From Marinobacter alexandrii (GTDB taxonomy: Bacteria; Pseudomonadota; Gammaproteobacteria; Pseudomonadales; Oleiphilaceae), in NCBI RefSeq assembly GCF_005871205.1, contig NZ_SWKM01000011.1, positions 1,178,001 to 1,242,000 of the forward strand: DNA of 64,000 nt, in the 5' to 3' direction. Position numbers and translations under genes: made by a program. The notes below the pieces were generated by a model, which did no database searches, was not told the origin of the DNA, and saw only the letters and a program-made list of their open reading frames with translations. Positions 47,459-57,330 of the stretch are shown here, one piece after another (the first letter of the stretch is position 1; each line of letters starts with the position of its first letter).

Positions 47459-48820
47459 TTACGCGTAAAATATCGTGGCCAGGCCAAGGAAAGACATAAA
47501 GCCGACCACATCGGTAACCGTTGTCAGAATAACGCTGCCTGCCAACGCCGGGTCAATGTTTCGTGATTTCAGGAACAGTGGTAACACCGTTCCCACCAGC
47601 GCCGCAGCCACCAGGTTGATGATCAATGCCGCTGCTATGATGGCGCCAATGAGTAGGTCCTGGAACCAGACAGCGGCTGCCGCCGCAACGACCAGTGCCC
47701 AGAATACACCATTGAGGGCGCCAGACATGAATTCCCGGTTCAGCAGCCAGCCCACATTAGCGCCGCTTATCTGGCCCACGGCCATGCCTCGAATCACCAG
47801 GGTCAGGGTCTGACTACCGGCGATGCCGCCCATACTGGCTACGATAGGCATGAGAACAGCCAGTGCCACCACCTTGGTGATGGTTTCTTCAAACAGGCCA
47901 ATGACGCCGGAGGCAATGAAAGCGGTGATCAGGTTAATGCCAAGCCAGACCGCCCGACGACGCGTGGTTTTCCAGATTGGTGCAAAGGTGTCTTCGTCTT
48001 CATCGAGACCGGCCATGCTCATCAGTGAGTGATCGGCGTCTTCACGGATAACATCGACCACGTCATCGATGGTAATTCGGCCCAGCAGTCTGCCATCTTC
48101 GTTCACCACCGGTGCCGAGATCAGGTCGTAGCGCTCGAACAGGGTGGCTACCTTGGTATCGGAAAGGGAAACGGGGATTGGCTCAATGTCAGTGTCCATG
48201 ACTTCCCGCACCGTGGATGCCGGGTTGGATACCAGCATCTTGGTGATCGGCAACATGCCGATAAACTCGTCCCGCCGGCTGACTACAATCAGGCTGTCGG
48301 TCATGGGAGGCAGTGTGCGGTGTCGGCGCAGGTAGCGCAGTACAACGTCGATACTGATGTCCGGGCGCACCGTGATGGTGTCGGTGTTCATCAGGCCGCC
48401 GGCAGTGTCTTCCGGGTAGGAAAGCACTTCCTCGACGCGCTGGCGGTCCTGCTCGTCCATGGTGTCCAGGACTTCCTGGATCACCGTGTCCGGCAACTGC
48501 TGGAGCAAGTCAGCGAGATCGTCTGACTCGAAATCCTCAATGATATCGGCCAGTTCCTGGGCGTTCAGCTGGCTCAGGAAATAGCCACGAATATCGTCAC
48601 TGAGGTACTGGAGAACCTCCCCTTCCAGTTGCTTATCAACCAGATTCCACAGCAGCGCACGCTGGCGGGGTGGGGACGATTCCAGCAGGTGGGCAATATC
48701 GCTGGGGCTCAGGCCGCCATTCAGGATGCGGGCAACCTGTTTTAGGGCACCACTGTCCAGAGCCTCGCTCAGGGAGCGGAGCCGTTGGCGGGCCTGGCTT
48801 TTTTCCAGAATATCGGTCAT
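47459..48820 (-). CDS. mgtE: magnesium transporter MgtE
   Basis: MgtE is a homodimeric Mg2+ channel gated by cytoplasmic Mg2+. The 453-residue protein has the N domain (about 1-130), two CBS domains (about 135-260, including GGLMNTDTITVRPD) and five membrane helices in the C-terminal part, with SMGGIAGSQTLTLVIRGMAVGQI and the DVVGFMSFLGLATIF segment lining the pore. It lies upstream of darP and 127 bp downstream of the ptsO gene. Confidence 0.94.
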   Translation of the reverse strand: MTDILEKSQARQRLRSLSEALDSGALKQVARILNGGLSPSDIAHLLESSPPRQRALLWNLVDKQLEGEVLQYLSDDIRGYFLSQLNAQELADIIEDFESDDLADLLQQLPDTVIQEVLDTMDEQDRQRVEEVLSYPEDTAGGLMNTDTITVRPDISIDVVLRYLRRHRTLPPMTDSLIVVSRRDEFIGMLPITKMLVSNPASTVREVMDTDIEPIPVSLSDTKVATLFERYDLISAPVVNEDGRLLGRITIDDVVDVIREDADHSLMSMAGLDEDEDTFAPIWKTTRRRAVWLGINLITAFIASGVIGLFEETITKVVALAVLMPIVASMGGIAGSQTLTLVIRGMAVGQISGANVGWLLNREFMSGALNGVFWALVVAAAAAVWFQDLLIGAIIAAALIINLVAAALVGTVLPLFLKSRNIDPALAGSVILTTVTDVVGFMSFLGLATIFYA

Positions 48821-48947
48821 GGATCACCCACAGTCAGAAAACGCCTGTATTATAACGGAGTTAGGGCGCACAGGTCAGAAAGAGTTGTAGGTGAATCCCG
48901 CAGAGAACGACTGAGAAGGGTAGAGGGTAGGGTGGAGCGCTGGAAGC

Positions 48948-49217
48948 TTATTCGCCCTCGCCGAAATAGTCGTTAATCAACGCAGTCAGAGCTTCAACGG
49001 CGGCCTCTTCGTCCGGTCCATCGGCAATCAGTTCGACGTCCGTGCCTTGGCTGGCCGCCAGCATCATCACCTGCATGATGTTCTTGGCATCTACATCCCG
49101 GCCCTTACCGCTGATTCGCACGCTGCTGTCGAACTCGGAGGCCGTGGCAACCAGCTTGGCGGTTGCCCGGGCATGGAGTCCCAGTTTGTTAATGATGGTG
49201 ATGGGGCGACGAATCAT
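48948..49217 (-). CDS. ptsO: phosphocarrier protein NPr (HPr-like)
   Basis: NPr carries phosphate between EI-Ntr and EIIA-Ntr in the nitrogen-related PTS. The active-site histidine is H15 in NKLGLHARATAK and the regulatory serine region is near KNIMQVMMLAAS. The ATG at 49217 gives 89 residues. It starts 7 bp after rapZ, as in many gammaproteobacteria. Confidence 0.94.
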   Translation of the reverse strand: MIRRPITIINKLGLHARATAKLVATASEFDSSVRISGKGRDVDAKNIMQVMMLAASQGTDVELIADGPDEEAAVEALTALINDYFGEGE

Positions 49218-49224
49218 GGCGAAC

Positions 49225-50109
49225 TCAGATTTCTCCGCGGGTTTGCAGATGCGGTAGTTCGGTGTGTCGAACCTGAACGTTGGTGTAGCTCTTTCGGAAA
49301 TGAGCGCTGAGTTGTTCGCTGACATACACTGATCTGTGCTGACCGCCGGTGCACCCGATGGAAATGGTCATGTAGCTGCGGTTACTGTCCGCGAAAGACG
49401 GTAGCCAGGATTCCAGGAAGGCAATCAGGTCATCAATCATTTTGCGGCTGGCGGGTTCTTTTTCCAGGAAGTCGATTACTGGCTGGTCGGTGCCGACGAA
49501 CTTACGCAAGCTGGTGTCCCAGTATGGATTGGGCAAGCAGCGGACATCGAAGACGTAATCCGAATCCAGCGGAACCCCGTGTTTGAATCCGAATGACTGA
49601 AACAGCAGCGCCAGTTCCTGGTCTTTTCGGCCAACCACACGCTGCTTCACCATGTCCCGTAATTCGTACATCGACATGCCGGTGGTGTTCACGTACAGAT
49701 CCGACAGCTTGGACAGCGGCTCCAGCAGTTTCTTCTCGTTGGTTATGGCCTCACGGAGGGAGGTTTTGTCATCACTCAGGGGGTGTTTGCGCCGGGTGGC
49801 GTGGAAGCGCTGGAGCAACGACTGTTCGTCGGCATCGAGAAAAATAACCTCGACGGTAACGCCGGTGTTCTGAAGCTGGCGATAGATGCCTTCAAAGTTG
49901 GCCAGCTCGCCAGACAGGTTGCGGGCGTCAATGCTGACTGCCATCTTGCTGAGCCGCCCGGGCGAGCTCTTGTCTGTCGCCTCACGGGTGAGCGGGAACA
50001 ACAGCCCAATCGGCAGATTATCGATGCAGTAGTAACCGAGGTCCTCAAGAACGTGAAGTGCTGTACTTTTACCGGAGCCAGACCTGCCACTTACGATAAT
50101 CAATTTCAT
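49225..50109 (-). CDS. rapZ: RNase adapter protein RapZ
   Basis: RapZ is a P-loop protein; in Enterobacteria it guides RNase E to the GlmZ small RNA and so controls glucosamine-6-phosphate synthesis. The Walker A motif GRSGSGKS is at residues 8-15. The C-terminal part (TISIGCTGGQHRSVYVSEQL) holds the RNA- and ligand-binding region. The product has 294 residues. It sits between ptsN (37 bp) and ptsO (7 bp). Confidence 0.94.
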   Translation of the reverse strand: MKLIIVSGRSGSGKSTALHVLEDLGYYCIDNLPIGLLFPLTREATDKSSPGRLSKMAVSIDARNLSGELANFEGIYRQLQNTGVTVEVIFLDADEQSLLQRFHATRRKHPLSDDKTSLREAITNEKKLLEPLSKLSDLYVNTTGMSMYELRDMVKQRVVGRKDQELALLFQSFGFKHGVPLDSDYVFDVRCLPNPYWDTSLRKFVGTDQPVIDFLEKEPASRKMIDDLIAFLESWLPSFADSNRSYMTISIGCTGGQHRSVYVSEQLSAHFRKSYTNVQVRHTELPHLQTRGEI

Positions 50110-50146
50110 ACGCTCACATTCTCCAATACCGTCGCCAGATTTTGGC

Positions 50147-50617
50147 TTACTCGGTCGCTGCCGTCATGCGCTGGTAAAGCGCGGCAGCATCCTCACACTG
50201 ACGAAGTCGATCGCAGAACGCGCGTTCATTGAACTTTTCCGCCAGCTGACTCAGCAATTCCAGGTGTTCGCTGGTGGCCTCTTTGGGTACGACCAGGGCA
50301 AATACCAGATCGACTGGTTGGTTATCAATGGCGTCAAACTCAATGCTCTCGTCCAGCGTCAGCAAAACGCCCACCACATGATCGAGCCCTTCCAGCCGAC
50401 AGTGGGGAATGGCAATACCTTGGCCAATGCCGGTGCTACCCAGACGTTCCCGGCCAATCAGATTATTGAAAATCTGGGTCTCGCTGAGAGTGCCGTTATG
50501 CTGGTGAATCTGTTCGGCAATGAATTCCAGTACCCGCTTTTTACTGGAAGCGGGGACCCGGCACAGAGTCAGCTCTGGCGCAAGAATGTTCTCGATGGTT
50601 AGGGATGTGTCGCTCAT
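50147..50617 (-). CDS. ptsN: nitrogen-PTS regulatory protein EIIA-Ntr
   Basis: EIIA-Ntr is the terminal phosphate acceptor of the regulatory PTS and influences potassium uptake and other processes. The phosphorylated histidine is H72 in IAIPHCRLEG. The product has 156 residues and a normal EIIA fold sequence. A strong terminator precedes its start, so it probably has its own promoter, although it belongs to the rpoN-hpf-ptsN-rapZ-ptsO order. Confidence 0.94.
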   Translation of the reverse strand: MSDTSLTIENILAPELTLCRVPASSKKRVLEFIAEQIHQHNGTLSETQIFNNLIGRERLGSTGIGQGIAIPHCRLEGLDHVVGVLLTLDESIEFDAIDNQPVDLVFALVVPKEATSEHLELLSQLAEKFNERAFCDRLRQCEDAAALYQRMTAATE

Positions 50618-50635
50618 GAATCGACTGCAATTCCG

Positions 50636-50675
50636 TAAAAAAAAGGCTGCGGCAGGTTAACAACCTTGCCGCAGC
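50636..50675 (-). terminator. rho-independent terminator after hpf
   Basis: GCTGCGGCAGGTT and its near-perfect complement (50646-50675, one bulge) form a 13-bp stem, followed on the minus strand by eight T (50637-50644). It lies between hpf and ptsN and reads in the direction of both genes. Confidence 0.88.
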
Positions 50676-50706
50676 GCGATGAGATGACATGCACGAAAAC
50701 TGGCGT

Positions 50707-51015
50707 CTATCGACCGCCGTTGCCGTGCATCCGGTCTACATTCTTTTCCTTGTGCTTGAGGATCTGGCGGTCCAGTTTGTCAATCAGCCCGTCGATGGCC
50801 GCATACATGTCCTCGTTTTCAGCCTTTGCGTGTATATCACCACCAACCACGTGCAACGTCGCTTCCGCCATTTGACGAACTTTCTCCACTTGCAAGGTGA
50901 CCTGACAATTACTGATGTGGTCAAAGTGGCGTTCAAGTTTCTCAAATTTTTCCGAGACGTAATCCTTTAGTGCGGGAGTCAGTTCTACGTGATGGCCTGA
51001 AATGTTGAGTTGCAT
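50707..51015 (-). CDS. hpf: ribosome hibernation promoting factor (short HPF)
   Basis: HPF binds idle ribosomes and favours the 100S hibernating form. The 102-residue protein begins MQLNISGHHVELTPALKDYV and contains the DMYAAIDGLIDKLDRQILKHKEK helix, the standard short HPF form. It lies 110 bp after rpoN; that gap contains GC-rich hairpins. A terminator follows. Confidence 0.94.
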   Translation of the reverse strand: MQLNISGHHVELTPALKDYVSEKFEKLERHFDHISNCQVTLQVEKVRQMAEATLHVVGGDIHAKAENEDMYAAIDGLIDKLDRQILKHKEKNVDRMHGNGGR

Positions 51016-51125
51016 AGGCGTCTCCTGTTGTCATCGTGCCGGTCCAAACGGGCCGGGCTGAGGGCTGGCGCATGCTGCGCCACCAAAGTTTGGTCTGGGG
51101 GAGCCCTCGTTAGGGCAGGTCTCTC

Positions 51126-52655
51126 CTAAACCAGTCTTTTTCGCTCATTAGAAGGTGGAATATGCATTGCTTCCCGGTACTTGGCTACCGTCCGCCGCGC
51201 CACCTTGATTCCTTGATCCCCTAGCATGGCCGCAATTTTGCTGTCGCTCAACGGCTTTTTTGGCGTTTCCGCCGCGATCAGTTTCTTGATCATTGCACGG
51301 ATGGCGGTCGATGAACATTCCCCGCCTTCATCCGTGCTGACATGGCTCGAGAAAAAGTATTTCAGCTCAAAGATGCCCCGGGGCGTATGCATGTATTTCT
51401 GCGTTGTGACCCGGGAAATGGTCGACTCGTGCATTTCCACCGCCTGCGCAATGTCCGACAGTATCAGTGGCTTCATGGCTTCTTCGCCGTGATCCAGAAA
51501 GCCCTGTTGGTGTTCAACTATTCGGGTAGCCACCTTGAGCAGGGTTTCGTTGCGGCTTTGCAGGCTCTTGATAAACCATTTGGCTTCCTGCAGTTGATCA
51601 CGCAGGTAGGTGTTATCGGCACTGCTGTCTGCACGCCTTATAAGAGAAGCATAGCCTGCATTGACGCGGATGCGCGGTGCGATTTCAGGATTTAACTCAA
51701 CCCGCCAACGGCCATTGTGTTTGCGAACGATGACATCCGGAATCACGTAGTCAGGCTCGGCGCGATCAATCACGTCTCCGGGCCGTGGGTTCAGGCCAGT
51801 GATGAGGGCCAGAACCTCCCGCAATTGATCTTCTTTGAGCCGGCTGCGTCGGAGTAGTTGCGCGTAGTCGCGGTTACCCAGCAGATTGATGTAGTGGGTG
51901 ATCACCAGCCGGGCCTGAGACAGCCAGGGTGTTTCCGGCGGTAACTGGTTCAGCTGGATCAGCAGGCATTCCTGCAGGTCACGGGCAAATACCCCGGGGG
52001 GATCGAAATGCTGCAAGCGGTGCAGCACCGCTTCGACCTCGTCCAATTCAACCGGATCTTCGTCACTGTCTTCTTGCAGCCCTGTGTGGATGTCTTCGGG
52101 TGCGCTGGTCAGGTAACCCCGTTCGTCCACGGCATCCATCAGGGCGTGGGCAATGGCCTGGTCCCTTTCGCTTAGCGGGGTCAGGTTCAGCTGCCATTCA
52201 AGGTGATCCTGCAGGGTTTCCGTTGGCGAGTTCCGGGTCTCGAAATCGTGATCGTTTTCGTCGTCATTACGGGCCGACGTTGCCGGCGCCGACTGATAGA
52301 TGTCGTCCCAGGCGGTGTCAACCGGAAGGTCGTCCGGAATAGTGTCAGGAATCTCGGTTTCAGATGACCAGTCGGGCCCGTTTTCGGACTCATCCCAATC
52401 GGGGCTGGTGTCAGTTGCCGGTTCTGCTGCCGATTCACTCGCTGATTCTTCTTGATTGCTGTTGTCTTCTGCTGAGGTAGCGTCGGCCGCCTGATCGTCG
52501 TCCTCAGAGGTTTCCAGCATGGGATTCGATTCCAGCGCCTGCTGAATTTCCTGCTGAAGATCCAGTGTGGATAGCTGCAGAAGCCGGATCGCCTGTTGCA
52601 GCTGGGGTGTCATGGTCAGACTTTGACCCAGCTTTAACTGTAAAGAGGCTTTCAT
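51126..52655 (-). CDS. rpoN: RNA polymerase sigma-54 factor
   Basis: RpoN directs transcription from -24/-12 promoters activated by enhancer-binding proteins. The N-terminal activator-interacting region ([22 protein letters not shown]) is followed by a very acidic stretch (about residues 50-130) and the core-binding domain. The helix-turn-helix is near [18 protein letters not shown], and the RpoN box [10 protein letters not shown] is near residue 490. The ATG at 52655 gives 509 residues. lptB lies 155 bp upstream. Confidence 0.96.
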   Translation of the reverse strand: MKASLQLKLGQSLTMTPQLQQAIRLLQLSTLDLQQEIQQALESNPMLETSEDDDQAADATSAEDNSNQEESASESAAEPATDTSPDWDESENGPDWSSETEIPDTIPDDLPVDTAWDDIYQSAPATSARNDDENDHDFETRNSPTETLQDHLEWQLNLTPLSERDQAIAHALMDAVDERGYLTSAPEDIHTGLQEDSDEDPVELDEVEAVLHRLQHFDPPGVFARDLQECLLIQLNQLPPETPWLSQARLVITHYINLLGNRDYAQLLRRSRLKEDQLREVLALITGLNPRPGDVIDRAEPDYVIPDVIVRKHNGRWRVELNPEIAPRIRVNAGYASLIRRADSSADNTYLRDQLQEAKWFIKSLQSRNETLLKVATRIVEHQQGFLDHGEEAMKPLILSDIAQAVEMHESTISRVTTQKYMHTPRGIFELKYFFSSHVSTDEGGECSSTAIRAMIKKLIAAETPKKPLSDSKIAAMLGDQGIKVARRTVAKYREAMHIPPSNERKRLV

Positions 52656-52816
52656 AACCATGGTTCAGGATCCGTCACTCGTCAGCACTGTGCGTTGCGG
52701 TCTGTTCGATGAAAAGTTGTTGTATGGCCGTCACTTGCTGCGATCACATATGAGCCTAGCAAGTTCTTTGCCGAGTTTACTTGCTCACAGTCACCAACAC
52801 AATCGGCTGCTGGGCG

Positions 52817-53542
52817 TCACAATCTGAATTCGTTGCCCAGGTAGACTTCTTTTACCTGTTGGTTAGCGAGTATGGTTTCCGAATTCCCGGATGCAATGAT
52901 ATGGCCGCCGGACACAATGTAGGCTGTCTCGCAGATGTCCAACGTTTCCCGCACGTTGTGGTCGGTGATCAGCACGCCAATGCCTTTGTCACGAAGGTGA
53001 CGGATGATGTGCTTGATGTCGCTCACGGAAATGGGATCAACGCCTGCAAATGGCTCGTCCAGCAGGATGAACGCCGGCTCCATGGCCAGCGCCCGGGCAA
53101 TCTCGACACGCCGTCGCTCGCCGCCAGACAGCGCCATACCCACGCTGTCACGAATGTGGGTAATGTGAAACTCTTCGAGAAGCTCTTCCAGCTTGTTGAC
53201 CCGTTCGGTTCGGCTCAAGCCCTTGCGGGTCTCCAGGATGGCCATAATGTTGTCGCGCACGGTCAGTTTGCGGAACACCGAGGCTTCCTGGGGCAGGTAG
53301 CCGATACCCTTTCGGGCGCGGCCGTGCATCGGCAGCGGCGTGATGTCCTGGCTGTCGATGGTGATCCGGCCGTGATCGGCGGGCACCAGCCCGACAATCA
53401 TGTAAAAACAGGTGGTCTTGCCGGCCCCATTCGGCCCCAGAAGGCCAACGATTTCGCCGCTGCGGATCTCCAGCGAAACGTCAATCACCACCTTTTTGTG
53501 TTTGTAGCTTTTTGCCAGGTTACTGGCTCTGAGAACTGCCAT
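52817..53542 (-). CDS. lptB: LPS transport ATPase LptB
   Basis: LptB is the cytoplasmic ATPase that drives LPS extraction by LptFG. The Walker A motif GPNGAGKTT is at about residues 36-44, the signature [16 protein letters not shown] near 138, and the Walker [16 protein letters not shown] near 158. The product has 241 residues. Its start overlaps the lptA coding region by 23 bp. Confidence 0.96.
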   Translation of the reverse strand: MAVLRASNLAKSYKHKKVVIDVSLEIRSGEIVGLLGPNGAGKTTCFYMIVGLVPADHGRITIDSQDITPLPMHGRARKGIGYLPQEASVFRKLTVRDNIMAILETRKGLSRTERVNKLEELLEEFHITHIRDSVGMALSGGERRRVEIARALAMEPAFILLDEPFAGVDPISVSDIKHIIRHLRDKGIGVLITDHNVRETLDICETAYIVSGGHIIASGNSETILANQQVKEVYLGNEFRL

Positions 53543-54074
53543 CGGATCCCTGTTTGCTCTTGGTACTGCGTGGCTGGATAACCATTTCGACGCGGCCGCT
53601 ACCGGTGTTGGTGTCGCCGCCCTGCGCGGTTACGACCCGGCGGACGGTATCATAGTGAATGACGTCACCCCGGAACAGGTTGCCATTCTGCTCAATGATG
53701 GCATCCCTTTCAAAGGTCAGTTGGTCTTCGCTGGCGGACCAGGTGATGTTGAGGGCACGGGCATCGGTTTCACCCTCGCCGTCCCGGGTTGGCTGCTGAT
53801 AGCGGGCCGGTTGGCCGGAGGCCTCAATGCGGCTCAGGCCATTGGCATCCCGATACAGCACCACGCGTTCTGCGTCGAGCCGGGTCTTGCCCTGCACCAA
53901 CTGGACGTCTCCGGTGTAGGTGGCGATGCCCTTGGTGTCGTCCAGTCGGGCGTTATCGGCGCTCACCGTGATGGGGGCGTCGGAATCCAGGTTAAACGCG
54001 GTGGCAGGCCCGCTGAAGGTCAGTGCCAGCGTGACAGCCAGCAGCGTGAGAAATCGGTTATTGACCAGTTTCAT
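53520..54074 (-). CDS. lptA: LPS transport periplasmic protein LptA
   Basis: LptA forms the periplasmic bridge that carries LPS between LptC and LptD. The ATG at 54074 ([20 protein letters not shown]) gives a signal peptide cut near GPATA-F and 184 residues in total. The body has the OstA-type jelly-roll sequence ([20 protein letters not shown]). It overlaps lptC by 17 bp and lptB by 23 bp. Confidence 0.94.
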   Translation of the reverse strand: MKLVNNRFLTLLAVTLALTFSGPATAFNLDSDAPITVSADNARLDDTKGIATYTGDVQLVQGKTRLDAERVVLYRDANGLSRIEASGQPARYQQPTRDGEGETDARALNITWSASEDQLTFERDAIIEQNGNLFRGDVIHYDTVRRVVTAQGGDTNTGSGRVEMVIQPRSTKSKQGSDGSSQSQ

Positions 54075-54708
54075 AGCGTCCTTCCACCTGAGATTTAAGT
54101 TCGAGGGTTCGGTCGTCAATCCAGGCTTTCATGCCTTTCGCCCGGGTGACGCCAATTTGATCGGTGATGGTAACCGGTGCATCGGTGTACACGGTGCCCT
54201 GGTCGTTATCCAGGGTCAGGCTAGTGGTTGTCATCGTGGCTTTGCGTTCGCCAATGGTCCGGATAACCCGCACGTGATCGGTCAGATAGAGCACGCCCTC
54301 ATTTTGCAGCAGGCTGCCATTCTCCGACTCGACAATCCAGGGTTCCGTTTCTGGCTGACCGAAGAGCTTGGCGCGGGGTTCTTTCATGGTGGCGACATTG
54401 CCTTCCTCGAACTGTTCGATTCGAGGGCTGGTGAACTGGATTTTCAGATTGCCGTTTTCGTCGTAGGACGTGTACTGGCCATTGACGACAAAGCCATCGG
54501 GTTCGGCCTTGCCTCGAAGTTCCGCCGCATCGTCTTGAATCCTGGTGGGTTCGTCACTGCGCCATAACAGAAACAGGGTCGCGGCAATCGTGCCGCCGAG
54601 GGCCAGGGTGCGCAGCCACGGACGGTCTGACAGCGTAAGCAGTGCGATCAGGCCGCCTTTGCTCTCGCTGGTGTCATTGCTGCGCTGGCCCTGTGAGCTG
54701 GTGCTCAT
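54058..54708 (-). CDS. lptC: LPS export protein LptC
   Basis: LptC is a bitopic inner-membrane protein that passes LPS from LptBFG to LptA. One membrane helix lies at about residues 34-50 (LALGGTIAATLFLLW), and the periplasmic domain includes TSPRIEQFEEGN and an LYLTDHVRVI segment. The product has 216 residues, slightly longer than E. coli LptC because of a polar N-terminal region. It overlaps kdsC by 4 bp and lptA by 17 bp. Confidence 0.92.
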   Translation of the reverse strand: MSTSSQGQRSNDTSESKGGLIALLTLSDRPWLRTLALGGTIAATLFLLWRSDEPTRIQDDAAELRGKAEPDGFVVNGQYTSYDENGNLKIQFTSPRIEQFEEGNVATMKEPRAKLFGQPETEPWIVESENGSLLQNEGVLYLTDHVRVIRTIGERKATMTTTSLTLDNDQGTVYTDAPVTITDQIGVTRAKGMKAWIDDRTLELKSQVEGRYETGQ

Positions 54709-55274
54709 GCGTCGGGCTCCAGATAGGTCGCCAGGGCAGTGCCGAGTTTGCCCTGGGCGGTCAGCAACAGGTCGCTAACTTCGCGCACGGCGCCGCTACC
54801 GCCGGCTGCCTGGGTGCAATAGTCGGCGTGTTCACGTACCAGCCAATAGCCGTTGGGCACGGTCAGGCCAAGCCCGGCAAAGCGGATGGCCGGCAGGTCC
54901 GGCAGGTCATCGCCCATATAAGCGATCGCTTCGGCTGGCAGATCCATGGTGCTGAGCAGTTCCTGCAGCGCTATGCGCTTGTCTTCACGTCCCTGCATCA
55001 GGTGGGGAATGCCCAGATCCCGCATCCGTTTTTCGGTGAGGGGCGACTTTCGGCCGGTGATCACGGCGACATCAATGCCCGCTGCCATCAGCTGTTTCAT
55101 GCCCAGCCCGTCGAGGATGTTGAAGGCTTTGAGCTCGTCGCCATTGGCGCTGAAATAGAGTCTGCCGTCGCTCATGATGCCGTCGACGTCAAGCGCAATC
55201 AGGCGGATCCCGGCGGCTTTGGTCAGGAGTTCCTGTGGCCAGTTCGCGGTTAGCGGGCTGATCGGGTCTGACAT
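54705..55274 (-). CDS. kdsC: 3-deoxy-D-manno-octulosonate 8-phosphate phosphatase KdsC
   Basis: KdsC is a HAD phosphatase that releases Kdo for LPS synthesis. The HAD motif is DVDGIMSDG (residues 29-37) rather than the usual DxDxT, as expected for the C0 subgroup; AYMGDDLPDLPAIR is the second metal motif. The product has 189 residues. It overlaps kdsD by 1 bp and lptC by 4 bp. Confidence 0.95.
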   Translation of the reverse strand: MSDPISPLTANWPQELLTKAAGIRLIALDVDGIMSDGRLYFSANGDELKAFNILDGLGMKQLMAAGIDVAVITGRKSPLTEKRMRDLGIPHLMQGREDKRIALQELLSTMDLPAEAIAYMGDDLPDLPAIRFAGLGLTVPNGYWLVREHADYCTQAAGGSGAVREVSDLLLTAQGKLGTALATYLEPDA

Positions 55275-56254
55275 CAGATTACTCCGGCCCGAAGCAGGTC
55301 GTGCATGTTGATAGCGCCTACCAAACCGCCGTTCTGGTCAGTCACCGGCAGGGCGTTGATCTTCATTTCTTCCATGATGTTCAGGGCTTCCGCCGCCAGG
55401 TGGTCGGCCTGAATGGTTTTGCCGTTGGGGGTCATGACGTCTTCGATTGCGGTGGTGTGAACGTCGACGTTCTTATCGAGCGTGCGGCGCAGATCGCCGT
55501 CGGTAAACACGCCGGTTAGCTTGCCTGAAGCATCCAGTACCGTGGTCATGCCCAGTCCCTTGCGCGAAATTTCCAGCAGAGCGCCGCTGAGAGTGGTGCC
55601 TTCAGGGACTTTAGGAATGCGGTCCCCGGTGTGCATGATGTCGGAGACACGGAGCAGGAGCCGGCGACCGAGCGTGCCGCCCGGGTGCGAGAACGCGAAA
55701 TCTTCCTTGCTGAAGCCGCGAGCCTCCAGCAGGGCGACCGCGAGAGCGTCTCCCATGACCAGCGTGGCCGTGGTGCTTGAGGTTGGCGCGAGGCCCAGCG
55801 GGCAGGCCTCTGTTTCAACGCTCACGTCCAGGTTGGCCACGGCTTCCCGGGCCAGTACCGAATCCGGATTGCCGGTCATGCTGATCAGCGGGGCGTCCAT
55901 ACGCTTGATCAGCGGCAGAATGGTAACCACTTCGCTGGTGTTGCCGCTGTTGGATATGGCAATCACCACGTCCTGGCTGGTAATCATGCCCAGATCGCCG
56001 TGGCTGGCTTCGCCTGGATGGACGAAAAACGATGGTGTGCCGGTACTCGCCAGGGTTGCCGCAATCTTGTTGCCAATATGGCCGGATTTGCCCATGCCAG
56101 TGACCACAACTCGGCCCTTACAGGCCATGATCACCTCGCAGGCCTTGATGAAATGGTGATCAATACGTCCTTCCAGGGCATCAATGGCATCACGTTCGAT
56201 ACGGATGGCTTGAAGCGCGGAAGTGCGAAAGTCCTTTGAGCTCAGTTCAGTCAT
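55274..56254 (-). CDS. kdsD: arabinose 5-phosphate isomerase KdsD
   Basis: KdsD converts ribulose 5-phosphate to arabinose 5-phosphate, the first step to Kdo. It has a SIS domain (about residues 35-170, with VTGMGKSGHIGNKIAATLAS) and two CBS domains at the C-terminus. The ATG at 56254 (MTELSSKDF) gives 326 residues, the family length. It leads the kds-lpt-rpoN series and is divergent from mlaF, with a 263-bp gap between them. Confidence 0.95.
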   Translation of the reverse strand: MTELSSKDFRTSALQAIRIERDAIDALEGRIDHHFIKACEVIMACKGRVVVTGMGKSGHIGNKIAATLASTGTPSFFVHPGEASHGDLGMITSQDVVIAISNSGNTSEVVTILPLIKRMDAPLISMTGNPDSVLAREAVANLDVSVETEACPLGLAPTSSTTATLVMGDALAVALLEARGFSKEDFAFSHPGGTLGRRLLLRVSDIMHTGDRIPKVPEGTTLSGALLEISRKGLGMTTVLDASGKLTGVFTDGDLRRTLDKNVDVHTTAIEDVMTPNGKTIQADHLAAEALNIMEEMKINALPVTDQNGGLVGAINMHDLLRAGVI

Positions 56255-56517
56255 CGGGATTAGGGCCTGGTCTGCTTGGGTGAACATGGATATCAATGCA
56301 TTGCACGGTGTCTGGTTTTGGGCCAATGCCGTTGAAGTCACAGCGGAGTATATCATTTTCGACTAGAGACGCCGTGGGTTACAGGTTCTGTTACAGAAAG
56401 TTCAGTGAAACTGATCAAAGTGTTCATGTTTTTTCGGGTTTGACCGATTGAGCTTGAGGCTTGCTTGGCATAATGTAGCCGCACTTCAAGGGGTGGGGTT
56501 ACACAAAGGGTAGGGTT

Positions 56518-57330
56518 ATGGACAGTCCCGCATACATATCATTGAGAGAGGTTGTTTTTTCCCGCTCAGGGCGCCGAGTTCTTGATGGCATCACCCTGGA
56601 TATACCGCGCGGGAAAATCACCGCCATCATGGGGCCCAGTGGTACCGGAAAGACCACGGTATTGCGGCTGATAGGTGGTCAGCTGCGGCCTGATTCCGGT
56701 AGCATTTTCCTTGATGGTCACGATGTGCCTAATCTAAAGCGTGGCGCGCTTTACGCGCTTCGTGAAAAGATCGGCATGTTGTTCCAGAGCGGAGCCCTGT
56801 TTACCGATCTGAGCGTGTACGAGAACGTGGCGTTTCCTCTGCGGGTGCACACCTCGCTGCCCGAAGACATGATTCATGACATCGTGCTGATGAAATTGGA
56901 AGCCGTGGGCCTGCGCGGTGCGCGGCAATTAATGCCGTCGGAGTTGTCCGGCGGAATGACCCGGCGAGTTGCACTGGCACGCAGTATCGCCCTGGACCCC
57001 GAACTGATCATGTACGACGAGCCCTTCGCCGGTCAGGATCCCATCACCATGGGCGTACTGGTAAAACTGATTCGGGACCTGAACAGTTCCATGGGGCTGA
57101 CCAGTGTGCTGGTGTCCCATGATGTGCCGGAATCCCTCAGTATCTGCCATCATGCCTGCATCATCGCTGATGGCAAGGTGATTGGCGAGGGCACTCCTGA
57201 TGAGATTAGGGCTCATCCGTCCGAGCAGATCCAGCAATTCCTGCGCGGCCAGCCCGATGGTCCGGTCCCGTTTCACTATCCTGCCGGTCCAGCTGGCGCT
57301 GATTATGGGCTCACCGGGGAGGTGTCTTGA
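56518..57330 (+). CDS. mlaF: phospholipid ABC transporter ATP-binding protein MlaF
   Basis: MlaF powers the Mla transporter that maintains outer-membrane lipid asymmetry. Walker A is GPSGTGKTT (about residues 39-47), the signature is [15 protein letters not shown] and Walker B is [13 protein letters not shown]. The product has 270 residues. Its stop overlaps the mlaE start by 4 bp. Confidence 0.95.
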   Translation: MDSPAYISLREVVFSRSGRRVLDGITLDIPRGKITAIMGPSGTGKTTVLRLIGGQLRPDSGSIFLDGHDVPNLKRGALYALREKIGMLFQSGALFTDLSVYENVAFPLRVHTSLPEDMIHDIVLMKLEAVGLRGARQLMPSELSGGMTRRVALARSIALDPELIMYDEPFAGQDPITMGVLVKLIRDLNSSMGLTSVLVSHDVPESLSICHHACIIADGKVIGEGTPDEIRAHPSEQIQQFLRGQPDGPVPFHYPAGPAGADYGLTGEVS

